A stretch of 52,926 nt of DNA from Nocardioides sp. (GTDB lineage Bacteria; Actinomycetota; Actinomycetes; Propionibacteriales; Nocardioidaceae). Positions within the stretch are counted from its first letter, which is position 1. Each line of letters opens with the position of its first letter. The position numbers and the translations under genes are program-made. This document shows positions 27,067 through 34,579 of the stretch, in pieces. The stretch is taken from NCBI RefSeq assembly GCF_025964975.1, contig NZ_JAOPXV010000166.1:1-52926 (forward strand), read 5' to 3'. The notes below the pieces were generated by a model. That model made no database searches. It was not told where the DNA came from and was given only the letters and a program-made list of their open reading frames with translations.

Positions 27067-29433
27067 ATGACCACTGACGTGACCGACCACTTCGTACGTG
27101 TTCGTGGCGCGCGCGAGCACAACCTCCGCAACGTCGACGTCGACATCCCCCGCGGCGCCATGGTGGCGTTCACCGGGGTCTCCGGCTCGGGGAAGTCTTC
27201 GCTGGCCTTCGGCACGTTGTACGCCGAGGCGCAGCGTCGCTACTTCGAGTCGGTGGCGCCGTACGCCCGCCGGCTGCTGCAGCAGGTCGGTGCTCCGCAC
27301 GTCCAGCAGATCACCGGGCTGCCGCCCGCGGTCGCCCTTCAACAGCGTCGCGGAGCCGCGACCTCCCGCTCCTCGGTCGGCACCATCACCACACTGTCCA
27401 ACCTGTTGCGCATCCTCTACTCGCGCGCCGGCGACTATCCCGTCGGCGCTGCGGGGCTCGCGGCCGAAGCCTTCTCTCCCAACACCGTGGCCGGCGCCTG
27501 CCCGCGCTGTCACGGCCTCGGGGTCGTGCACGACGTCACCGAGGAGCTGCTCGTCCCGGATCCGTCGCTGAGCATCCGCGAGGGCGCGATTGCCGCCTGG
27601 CCCGGGGCCTGGCAGGGCGCCAACCTGCGGAGCATCGTCACCGGTCTTGACATCGACATCGACCGGCCGTGGCGGAGACTGAGGAAGCAGGAGCGCGACT
27701 GGCTGCTGTTCACCGACGAGCAGCCGTCCGTCCTGATCAAGCCCCAGCGTGATCGCGTCGACCACGGCTACTACAGGAAGTTCTGGAGCGCACGCAAGCA
27801 CGTCATGCACGTCCTGTCGGACTCGAAGAGCGACCGGATGCGCGAACGTGCTCTGAGATTCGTCGAGGACGCAGCGTGCCCCGAGTGCCGCGGCAGCGGG
27901 TTGCGGCCCGAGGCTCTCGCAGTGACCTTTGTCGGGAGGTCGATCGCCGAGGTCAACAATCTCCCGTTCGCCGAGCTGGTCACGCTGTTGCGACCCGTCG
28001 CCGACCTCCCCGAGGAGAACAACGAAGTCGCAGTGCGGATCTGCGCCGACCTCGTCGCCCGCGTGGAGGTGCTCCTCGACCTGGGCCTTGGCTACCTGAG
28101 CCTCGGACGGAGCTCGACGACGCTGTCACCCGGTGAGGCGCAACGCTTGAGGATCGCCACCCAGTTGCGGTCGGGGTTGTTCGGGGTCGTCTACGTGCTG
28201 GACGAGCCGTCTGCGGGCCTACATCCGGCTGACGCAGAGCCGCTGCTCGACGTGCTCGACCGCCTCAAGGTGTCGGGCAACTCGCTGTTCGTCGTGGAGC
28301 ACGACCTCGACGTCGTACGCCGGGCGGACTGGGTCGTCGACATCGGCCCGGGCGCCGGCGAGGCCGGTGGTCGGGTTCTCTACAGCGGCCCGGTAGCAGG
28401 CCTCGAGGACGTTGCGGAGTCGGCCACCAGCGCCTACCTCTTCGGTCGCGCCGAGCGACTGGAGCACGACGTGCGCGAACCGCAGGGTTGGCTGCGGCTG
28501 CGCGGGGTGTCCCGGCACAACCTGCGCGACGTGTCTGTCGAAATCCCGCTCTGCGTCCTGACAGCCGTGACCGGGGTGTCCGGCTCCGGGAAGTCGACCC
28601 TGGTCACCCAGGTGCTCGCGGAGGACCCGACCGCCCTCGAGTCGTTCGACCGGTTGGTCCTCGTCGACCAGCGCCCGATCGGGCGCACACCGCGGTCGAA
28701 CCTGGCGACCTACACCGGGATGTTTGACACCGTCCGCAAGCTGTACGCCGCGACCGACGATGCGCGGGCGCGCGGATACGGCGCCGGCCGCTTCTCCTTC
28801 AACGTCGCCGAGGGCCGCTGCGAGACCTGCCAGGGGGAAGGGTTCGTCGCCGTCGAGCTGCTCTTCCTGCCCGGTACCTACGCACCCTGCCCCACCTGCC
28901 ACGGCAAGAGGTACAACGCAGAGACGCTCGAGATCACCTATCGCGACAAGAACGTCGCAGACGTGCTCGACCTGTCGGTCGACCAGGCAGCGGCGTTCCT
29001 CGCGGACGTACCCGCGGCCGTCCGCAGCCTCGAGACGCTACGAGAGGTCGGACTGGGCTACCTGCGGCTGGGACAGCCGGCGACCGAGCTCAGCGGCGGG
29101 GAGGCGCAGCGCATCAAGCTCGCCACCGAGCTCCAGCGAGCGCGCCGTGGCCACGCGTTGTACCTGCTCGACGAGCCGACCTCCGGGCTGCACCCCTCGG
29201 ACACCGCGCTGCTGCTTCGCCAACTGCACCGGCTCGTCGAAGCCGGCAACACCGTGGTCCTGGTCGAGCACGACCTCGATGCGATCGCCGCTGCCGACTG
29301 GGTCATTGATCTCGGCCCGGGGGGCGGCGACGCCGGCGGTCAGGTCGTCGCGACCGGCACTCCGGCCGACGTCGCGAAGGCGGAAGGGAGCGCGACTGCG
29401 CCGTACCTCGCTCGGCGGCTAGATCGACCCTGA
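27067..29433 (+). CDS. UvrA-like twin ABC ATPase (UvrA2/DrrC class)
   Basis: 788 residues. Two ABC modules: Walker A GVSGSGKS at residues 37-44 with LSPGEAQRLRIATQL and Walker B VLDEPSAGLHP; then GVSGSGKSTL with LSGGEAQRIKLATEL and LLDEPTSGLHP. Zinc-finger cysteines are CPRC (145/148) with CPEC (about 271), and CETC with CPTC in the second half. Canonical UvrA is about 950 residues, so this is short and probably lacks the UvrB-binding insertion, as in UvrA2 and the daunorubicin-resistance protein DrrC. A role in removing DNA-bound drugs is inferred. Divergent from the transketolase-like gene across 134 bp. Confidence 0.88.
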   Translation: MTTDVTDHFVRVRGAREHNLRNVDVDIPRGAMVAFTGVSGSGKSSLAFGTLYAEAQRRYFESVAPYARRLLQQVGAPHVQQITGLPPAVALQQRRGAATSRSSVGTITTLSNLLRILYSRAGDYPVGAAGLAAEAFSPNTVAGACPRCHGLGVVHDVTEELLVPDPSLSIREGAIAAWPGAWQGANLRSIVTGLDIDIDRPWRRLRKQERDWLLFTDEQPSVLIKPQRDRVDHGYYRKFWSARKHVMHVLSDSKSDRMRERALRFVEDAACPECRGSGLRPEALAVTFVGRSIAEVNNLPFAELVTLLRPVADLPEENNEVAVRICADLVARVEVLLDLGLGYLSLGRSSTTLSPGEAQRLRIATQLRSGLFGVVYVLDEPSAGLHPADAEPLLDVLDRLKVSGNSLFVVEHDLDVVRRADWVVDIGPGAGEAGGRVLYSGPVAGLEDVAESATSAYLFGRAERLEHDVREPQGWLRLRGVSRHNLRDVSVEIPLCVLTAVTGVSGSGKSTLVTQVLAEDPTALESFDRLVLVDQRPIGRTPRSNLATYTGMFDTVRKLYAATDDARARGYGAGRFSFNVAEGRCETCQGEGFVAVELLFLPGTYAPCPTCHGKRYNAETLEITYRDKNVADVLDLSVDQAAAFLADVPAAVRSLETLREVGLGYLRLGQPATELSGGEAQRIKLATELQRARRGHALYLLDEPTSGLHPSDTALLLRQLHRLVEAGNTVVLVEHDLDAIAAADWVIDLGPGGGDAGGQVVATGTPADVAKAEGSATAPYLARRLDRP

Positions 29434-29516
29434 AGGGGTAAATGCGGCCAGCGCACGCGCGCCTGGTGCTGGGGCGGGGTAGGCCGTCGACATCCACCGA
29501 AGCGGACGGCGTCTGC

Positions 29517-30209
29517 CTATGACGCGAGGGCGAAGTCCACCGCGGCCTCCGCATGGACCCGCATGGAGTCGAGAAGGGGGATCGCGGCGTCCCCGTCGTT
29601 GACCAGCAGCTCGAGCTCGGTGCAGGCCAGCACGACCGCCTCCGCCCCCGCATCGGACAGCCGGTCGATGGCCGCGAGGTAGGTGTCCCGTGACTCCTCC
29701 AGGACGCGGCCCTGCGTGAGCTCGTCGAAGATGATGCGATCGACCTCGGCGCGGTCGTCGGCGTCAGGGACGTGGATGCAGAGTCCCGAACGCTCCAGCC
29801 GTCCGATGTAGAAGTCCTCCTCCATCACCCATCGGGTGCCAAGCAGTCCCAGCTGCGTCCAGCCCTGCCTGCGGGCGTGGTCGGCAACCGCATCGGTGAT
29901 GCGCAGGAGAGGTACGTCGAGGGCGGACTCGACGTCGGCGGCGACCCGGTGCATGAGATTGGCGCAGATCAGGACGACGTCGGCGCCTGCGTCCTGGCAT
30001 CGTCGTCCGGCGTCTGCCAGCAGGCGGCCGGCCGCAGTCCAGTCACCCGCTTCCTGGTGTGCACGGACGACGGAGAAGTCGAGCGACTGCAGGGCGACCA
30101 GTGCTGAGGTGTGCCCGCCTCGTCGTTCCTGGACCAGCTCGTTGATGGTCCGGTAATACTCCGCGGTCGAATACCAGCTGAGTCCGCCGATGAGGCCGAT
30201 GGTCTTCAT
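29517..30209 (-). CDS. Aspartate/glutamate racemase family protein (RacX/YgeA-like)
   Basis: 230 residues. A PLP-independent amino-acid racemase fold: N-terminal MKTIGLIGGLSWYSTAEYYR, first catalytic Cys82 in ICANLMH and second Cys196 in VLACTELELL. The Asn/Met/His context of the first Cys points to the broad-specificity RacX/YgeA branch rather than MurI. It could supply D-amino acids for peptidoglycan editing or metabolism. AAGGTGG before the ATG at 30209 fixes the start; a longer upstream frame runs through non-coding DNA. An 83-bp stretch without visible features separates it from the UvrA-like gene. Confidence 0.88.
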   Translation of the reverse strand: MKTIGLIGGLSWYSTAEYYRTINELVQERRGGHTSALVALQSLDFSVVRAHQEAGDWTAAGRLLADAGRRCQDAGADVVLICANLMHRVAADVESALDVPLLRITDAVADHARRQGWTQLGLLGTRWVMEEDFYIGRLERSGLCIHVPDADDRAEVDRIIFDELTQGRVLEESRDTYLAAIDRLSDAGAEAVVLACTELELLVNDGDAAIPLLDSMRVHAEAAVDFALAS

Positions 30210-30332
30210 GGCACCACCTTGGGCCCGCCGTCGGCTCTTGGGAACACCCCTTCTTCTAGGACTGGCCATCGGGTACGGCGACAGCAGCAAGGTCCCCAGC
30301 TGGACCTGATGAATCGCTGAACGCACCAGCGC

Positions 30333-30363
30333 GGGTCGCCGCTCCACGCTGGGGCGGCGACCC
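30333..30363. terminator. Strong hairpin between the racemase and the pseudogene mosaic
   Basis: Bases 30333-30345 and 30351-30363 pair over 13 bp (one G-T) around an ACGCT loop. It lies in the 292-bp gene-free stretch upstream of the racemase and downstream of the broken genes, so it could end minus-strand transcripts coming from 30.5-31.6 kb. No T-run follows. Confidence 0.5.
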
Positions 30364-30464
30364 CGGTCCTCGTGGCAATCCCCGGGGCGGTGGTGGAGGT
30401 CGTCCTGCTCGAACGACGAAGGCCCCATGCTGATGTACGGGGTTCGGCCAGCTTGATCTCGCTC

Positions 30465-30488
30465 GTGCGCCTGTAGGGATGCGAATCC
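30465..30488 (-). repeat. Short stretch resembling a tRNA 3' end, matching the right-edge tRNA remnant
   Basis: On the minus strand GGATTCGCATCCCTACAGGC has the look of a degenerate T-arm plus acceptor 3' strand. It matches 52776-52799 at 21 of 24 positions. The T-loop is not intact and there is no 5' tRNA half. It borders the gene mosaic and may be a decayed attachment site. Confidence 0.4.
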
Positions 30489-30501
30489 GAGATCCTGTGC
30501 G

Positions 30502-30720
30502 TCAGGGGGCGGTGTAGGCCCAGGTGAACCAGACGCTGTCGATGTCGGCTGCGGTTGTCTCGAACACTGCGAAGAACGCGCGGGTGCGGAGCGCTGGGTC
30601 GCCGTACACATAGCCGCCTGAGAAGGTGGTGGTGCCCAGGGCGCCGGCGTAGAGGCACACCTTGCCCGCCGGGGCAGTCGGGTTCTGGACCGCGCCCGTG
30701 CAGGCCGGGTCGTCGTCGTT
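30502..30720 (-). pseudogene. Fragment: C-terminal domain of a secreted/phage-like protein
   Basis: About 72 codons (DPACTGAVQNPTAPAGKVCL, then RAFFAVFETT and VWFTWAYTAP, stop at 30502). This resembles the compact C-terminal domain of hypothetical secreted or collagen-like actinobacterial proteins (GxVCLY ... WAYTAP). There is no signal peptide or start. The frame is fused directly to a methyltransferase fragment upstream, so it is taken as a displaced 3' end rather than a gene. Confidence 0.5.
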
Positions 30721-30984
30721 TCGCGGGCGCATCGCTGCTCCGGTCGGCTCGGCGTCGGTGCTGGACATGGCGGTGGGCAGGCAGAACAGGACGCTGGAGG
30801 CCAGGAACATCCGTTCCATCGGACCGCCGGGCGCCGCGAACTGCTCCTCGATGGCGGGTTCGGCGATGAGGACGGCGCCACCCGGCTTCAGCAGGGATCG
30901 GATCCCGGCCAGCACCTCGGTCGGACGCGCGGTGTCGTGCAGCGCCTTGAAGACGGTGATGAGGTCGAAGTCCCCCTGGATGGC
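30721..30984 (-). pseudogene. Fragment: C-terminal half of a SAM-dependent methyltransferase
   Basis: About 85 codons (GDFDLITVFKALHDTARPTE, SLLKPGGAVLIAEPAIEEQF, SSVLFCLPTAMSS). These match the post-motif I/II part of class I methyltransferases (ALHDxxRP, LKPGG). The SAM-binding N-terminus and the C-terminal 50 or so residues are missing. At about 30975-30987 the sequence switches frame and family to the TPR-like fragment. Confidence 0.6.
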
Positions 30985-30986
30985 AA

Positions 30987-31636
30987 CGCGAGCAGCACGT
31001 GGATGGGGTCGCCGGCCGACCGGGCCGCACGCTCCATCTCGAGGCTTGCATCGATCCTGCGCTCGACGTCGTCTGGGCCGGCGACAGCGTCGCACCAAGT
31101 CGCGAGGGCCCGAGCCAGGGCTGCGCGGTCACCCACGCGCCGGGCCATGGCCACCGCCTCCTCAGCCATCTCGCGGCGACGTGTCGTGTCGGCAGTGAAC
31201 GACAGGGCCACCGAGAGCCGAGCGAGCACCCACGACCGCAACGAGGTGTCGCCCTCCGGAAGGAGGTCCAACGCCTCCTCGAGCAGCCGCTGCTGACGGG
31301 CGTCGAAGAGGGAGACCTCGAAGCCCGTGAGGCCCGCGCCGTAGCCCAGGGCCGCCCGAGCGAATGCGGTGGCGTCGCCGGGCCCACGCGCCAGCGTGGT
31401 GGCCTCGAGGAACGCCTCACGGGCAGCGGCCTCGTCGCCGTACCCTCCCAGCGCCTCACCGAGGGGGATCAGGAGGTCTGGAGTTGGCGTCACCCACGCC
31501 CGGGCGAGGTGCAGCTGCTCAGCTGCTCCGTGCCATGCGTTCTCGGACATCGCTCGCTCCGCCGCGAGCAGCCGGTACGGGACCGCCGCGGGTGCTCTCC
31601 GGCGGCCGCGAGGTGCTCGGCGACCGCGGGGGGGCC
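30987..31636 (-). pseudogene. Fragment: TPR-like part of a large LuxR/AfsR-type regulator
   Basis: About 200 codons of helical repeat (EQLHLARAWVTPTPDLLIPL, EEALDLLPEGDTSLRSWVLA, RRREMAEEAVAMARRVGDRA), typical of the region after the ATPase in large regulators. Upstream of the apparent ATG (31550) the same family continues (YRLLAAERAM), and after a frame change near 31605 AVAEHLAAAGEH is readable. Coding sense is lost next to the G-run near 31627. ATPase, HTH and the natural C-terminus are absent. Confidence 0.6.
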
Positions 31637-31658
31637 TAGCCGCCCCGGACCCGCCGAC

Positions 31659-32072
31659 CTAGCGCCCGGCCGCAATAGCGATGCACAGCACGGTGAGTGC
31701 GGCGGTGAACGCACTCGCGCCGAAGCGCTCCACCGGGTGCTTGCCGGACAGGTTCCCAGCGGTGTTGAGGGTGAACAGCCCGGCCAGGACCCAGACCGAA
31801 GCGGTGAGGACAAGGTCGGGCACTGGTCCCTGGCCGATGACTGAGCCCGCGGCAAGCATCAGCCAGGCGATGGCGAGAAGAACGAGCGCCGTCACCGCGC
31901 TGCTCAGCCGGTAACGGGTCGGCAGGCGTCCGTCTCCCTCCACGAATCTCCCGCCGTAGGCAGCCGCACCCCACGGAGCGCCAGCTGCCAGCGCGGTCTG
32001 GAACGCGACGACCACCGCGATCAGAAAAACGGAGGCCACTGAGGCAAGCCGGATGAACTCGGAGCTGGACAT
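31659..32072 (-). CDS. Small four-helix membrane protein, function unknown
   Basis: 137 residues with four hydrophobic helices: LASVASVFLIAVVVAFQTAL, SSAVTALVLLAIAWLMLAAG, LVLTASVWVLAGLFTLNTAG and SAFTAALTVLCIAIAAGR. The loops carry APWGAAAYGGRFVEG and GNLSGKHPVERFG. I do not recognise the family beyond resemblance to uncharacterised actinobacterial membrane proteins. The ribosome site is weak. It lies just upstream of the broken regulator on the same strand. Confidence 0.65.
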   Translation of the reverse strand: MSSSEFIRLASVASVFLIAVVVAFQTALAAGAPWGAAAYGGRFVEGDGRLPTRYRLSSAVTALVLLAIAWLMLAAGSVIGQGPVPDLVLTASVWVLAGLFTLNTAGNLSGKHPVERFGASAFTAALTVLCIAIAAGR

Positions 32073-32159
32073 CGGTACGTCTTTTCTCGCGGGTCAACCG
32101 TGTCGCCAAGATCATGATGAGCGACTGCACGAGTCTGAGCGCTGGGGTGGACTCCCGTA

Positions 32160-32178
32160 CGCGCGCAGGGGTCGCGCG
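32160..32178. terminator. GC-rich hairpin after the small membrane protein gene at 32200
   Basis: CGCGCG (32160-32165) and CGCGCG (32173-32178) can form a 6-bp stem with a 7-base loop, 22 bases past the stop at 32200. It could terminate the flavoprotein/small-protein transcript. Confidence 0.35.
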
Positions 32179-32199
32179 GGGTTGTCATGAACCTACGCC

Positions 32200-32490
32200 C
32201 TAGAACGTGCCATGCGCGGCACTGGCGCGATCAACCGCCACGCGGGCCAGGAGGCGCCCGCGAAGTCGGTGAAGTTGCGGCATCAGCCCGTAGATCACGA
32301 TGGGCACGGCGATGGTGGCCAGCACGAAGGTGCGGACGACCGGGCCGAGGGTGCTCAGCCAATCACCGAGCGCAAGGTTGAGCACTGTCAGCGTGGGGAA
32401 GACGGCCAGCCAGATCATCAGCGCCAGTTGGTGCTTCGACGGGGGTCCGGCGGCACGCACGGGAGCGCTGGTCTGGTTCGGGATGATCAT
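32200..32490 (-). CDS. Small membrane protein resembling the hydrophobic tail of ABM-domain proteins
   Basis: 96 residues: a soluble N-terminus of about 25, then two membrane helices (ALMIWLAVFPTLTVLNLALG; VVRTFVLATIAVPIVIYGLM) and a basic tail (PQLHRLRGRLLARVAVDRAS). The WLAVFP ... YGLMPQL pattern is like the membrane tail of antibiotic-biosynthesis-monooxygenase proteins, here without the ABM domain. AAGGAG precedes the ATG, which overlaps the flavoprotein stop as ATGA, so the two are coupled. A membrane partner of the flavoprotein is inferred. Confidence 0.7.
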   Translation of the reverse strand: MIIPNQTSAPVRAAGPPSKHQLALMIWLAVFPTLTVLNLALGDWLSTLGPVVRTFVLATIAVPIVIYGLMPQLHRLRGRLLARVAVDRASAAHGTF

Positions 32491-33461
32491 GATGACTCCT
32501 TGGATGTGATGTTCGAGGTGAGTGCAGGTCGGAATCCGTGGTCGAGCTCGCGCACGGCATTGCGCACGTCGTCGTCGACGAGGTCGGCGTTGAGGGCGAG
32601 GGCTGCGGCGGAACCGGCACCGGCGGCAGTGATGACTTGCGCACGCGGATCCACAACGTTGCCAGCGGCCCAGACGCCGCGGACGCTGGTGCGGCCGGTG
32701 GCATCGGTGGTGACCCATCCGTCGTCATCGACGTCGCAACCGAGTTCGATGAGCAGAGCGGTGTTGGGGATGAAGCGGGGCGGTACGAACAACGCGTCGC
32801 GGGGTACGACGCGGCCATCGTCCAGGCGCACGCCGCGCAGCTGGTCGGCGCCGTCGATGACGAGGCCGTCGACCGTGCCTTCGACGACTCCGATGGCGCG
32901 GGCGACCAGCTGAGTACGCTCGACCGCGCTCAGCGTCCCGGGCGGGGTGAAGTAGACAAGGTCGTGGGTCCACTGCCGCACGATCTGCGCGTAGCGCACG
33001 GCGCCCGGAGTGCCGCCGATGACGCCGAGCTGCCGGTCCCGAACCTCGTAGCCGTGGCAGTACGGGCAGTGCAGCACGTCGCGCGCCCACCGATCGCGGA
33101 GTCCGGGAATGTCCGGTAGCTCGTCACGCAGTCCGGTCGTGACCAGGAGCCGGCGAGCGGAGACTCGTTGCCCGTCGTCCAGGAGCAGCCAGAACGCATC
33201 GCTGCCGTTGGGCACCAGGTCGTTGACGGTGCCCGTGATGACTTCGCCGCCGTACTCCTTGATCTCGATCCTGCCTGCGACGAGCAGCTCCCTCGGCGGC
33301 ATTCCGTCACGTGAGAGGTAGCCATGCATGTGTGCAGCTGGGCCGTTCCGCGGCTCGCCGGAGTCGATCACGAGAACCCTCCGCCTGGCACGCGCAAGAA
33401 CCAGTGCCGCTGAGAGTCCAGCGGCGCCCCCTCCGATGATCACTACCTCGTATCTGTTCAT
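32487..33461 (-). CDS. Thioredoxin-reductase-like FAD/NAD(P) oxidoreductase
   Basis: 324 residues. FAD-binding Rossmann motif GGGAAGLSAA at residues 10-19, the redox-active CPYC at 132-135 (LHCPYCHGYEV), an NAD(P)-binding site IGGTPGAVRYAQ and a C-terminal FAD motif VRGVWAAGNVVDP. This matches the thioredoxin-reductase-like group found beside XRE regulators rather than housekeeping TrxB; there is no thioredoxin gene nearby. The ATG at 33461 is at the canonical N-terminus; the frame extends upstream only as antisense of the regulator. Divergently transcribed from the cupin-XRE gene across 76 bp. Confidence 0.88.
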   Translation of the reverse strand: MNRYEVVIIGGGAAGLSAALVLARARRRVLVIDSGEPRNGPAAHMHGYLSRDGMPPRELLVAGRIEIKEYGGEVITGTVNDLVPNGSDAFWLLLDDGQRVSARRLLVTTGLRDELPDIPGLRDRWARDVLHCPYCHGYEVRDRQLGVIGGTPGAVRYAQIVRQWTHDLVYFTPPGTLSAVERTQLVARAIGVVEGTVDGLVIDGADQLRGVRLDDGRVVPRDALFVPPRFIPNTALLIELGCDVDDDGWVTTDATGRTSVRGVWAAGNVVDPRAQVITAAGAGSAAALALNADLVDDDVRNAVRELDHGFRPALTSNITSKESS

Positions 33462-33537
33462 GCCTCCAGAGTCCTGCGCGAGGAGCCGATCACCTACGAA
33501 CGTTGCTGTTTTGGGGAATTGGGAGTCAGATGAGCCC
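33462..33537. promoter_or_regulatory. Divergent promoter/operator region between flavoprotein and XRE-cupin regulator
   Basis: Seventy-six bases, locally AT-richer (CTACGAACGTTGCTGTTTTG), separate the two divergent starts. AACGTT (33499-33504) is a small palindrome. The regulator probably binds here, but no operator can be defined. Confidence 0.4.
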
Positions 33538-34128
33538 GTGAAGGACGCATCCGCGGCGATGGAACAAGTGCTCGCCGAGGTTGGACCAAGACTGCGCCGA
33601 GTTCGGTTGCAGCGAGGGATGACCCTCACCGGCGTCGGGGACACCACGGGTATCTCGAAGAGCACGCTGTCGAGACTGGAGAACGGACAGCGGCGTCCGA
33701 CGTTGGAACTTCTTCTTGCGTTGTCGCAGGCATACCGGGTTCCGCTGGACACTCTTGTCGCTGCCCCCGAGGTCGGGGATTCTCGCCTCCGTCTGAAGGC
33801 AGGTGTCGTCAAGGGTAGGACCGTGATCCCGTTGACCAGGCACCCCAGCGGCACCCAGGCGTGGAAGATCGTCATCCCGACGAGCAAGGTTGTCCCCGAG
33901 CCGCGGGCGCATGAAGGCTACGAGTGGATCTACGTCCTGTCCGGCCGCATGCGGGTGGTTCTGGGCGATCGGGACTGGGTGCTCGGCCCGGGTGAGGTGG
34001 CCACCTTCGACACTCAGGTGCCTCACTGGTTCGGTAGCACTGGCGACGAGCCCGCGGAGATCTTGAGCATCTTCGGAAGGCCGGGCGAGCGCATGAGCCT
34101 GCGAACCGGGCCACCGATCGGGGGTTGA
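33538..34128 (+). CDS. XRE-family transcriptional regulator with C-terminal cupin
   Basis: 196 residues from GTG 33538. The helix-turn-helix (RLRRVRLQRGMTLTGVGDTT then GISKSTLSRLENGQRRPTLE) is at about residues 18-60. A cupin barrel follows (AHEGYEWIYVLSGRMRVVLG, GPGEVATFDTQVPHWFG), which usually senses a small ligand. The start is uncertain: GGGAG lies about 13 bases before the GTG, and an ATG seven codons on is possible. It probably controls the divergent flavoprotein and itself. Confidence 0.85.
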   Translation: MKDASAAMEQVLAEVGPRLRRVRLQRGMTLTGVGDTTGISKSTLSRLENGQRRPTLELLLALSQAYRVPLDTLVAAPEVGDSRLRLKAGVVKGRTVIPLTRHPSGTQAWKIVIPTSKVVPEPRAHEGYEWIYVLSGRMRVVLGDRDWVLGPGEVATFDTQVPHWFGSTGDEPAEILSIFGRPGERMSLRTGPPIGG

Positions 34129-34207
34129 ACACCTCGCGCCGTGCGGCTTGCCCCATCCCGGACCAACCAGTTGCGGAGGCAGAGTGGGCTGCGGAGGTGG
34201 GCTGACG

Positions 34208-34579
34208 ATGACTGTCGTACGAGTGCTGCTGGTCGACGACCAAGCACCCTTCCTGCGAGCGATGAAGGCGGTCGTCGACGAAACCGAGGGATTCGAGGTC
34301 GTCGGGGAGGCATCGTCCGGGGAGGAGTCTGTCGTGGCCGCGGCTGAGCTGCTCCCGGATGTCGTGCTGATGGATGTGAACCTGCCCGGCATAGACGGGC
34401 TCGAGACCACGCGCCTGCTGCGGGACCGTCCCTCGCCGCCGGTGGTGCTGTTGCTCTCGACGTACGACGAGGACGCCGGTGCGCACTTCGTCGCCGAGTG
34501 CGGGGCAGCGGCCTACGTGACGAAGTCGGCGTTCGGTCCCGACCAGCTCCGAGACGTGTGGAGCGGTGCGTCCACCTAG
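34208..34579 (+). CDS. Receiver-only response regulator
   Basis: 123 residues and a complete receiver: acidic pair DDQ at 10-12, phospho-acceptor Asp56 in VVLMDVNLPG, switch residue in LLSTYDED and Lys in YVTKSAF. It stops right after the last receiver helix, with no HTH. It is therefore a CheY/SpoF-like single-domain protein or a truncated NarL-type regulator. Its TAG shares CTAG with the stop of the convergent degenerate kinase gene. The ATG at 34208 follows GAGGTGGGCTGACG. Confidence 0.8.
   Translation: MTVVRVLLVDDQAPFLRAMKAVVDETEGFEVVGEASSGEESVVAAAELLPDVVLMDVNLPGIDGLETTRLLRDRPSPPVVLLLSTYDEDAGAHFVAECGAAAYVTKSAFGPDQLRDVWSGAST

Noticed and set aside
30502-31098. A real 198-residue gene
   Set aside because: Its N-terminal 40 residues are shadow of the TPR fragment and the remainder joins two unrelated families, so it is a chimeric frame.
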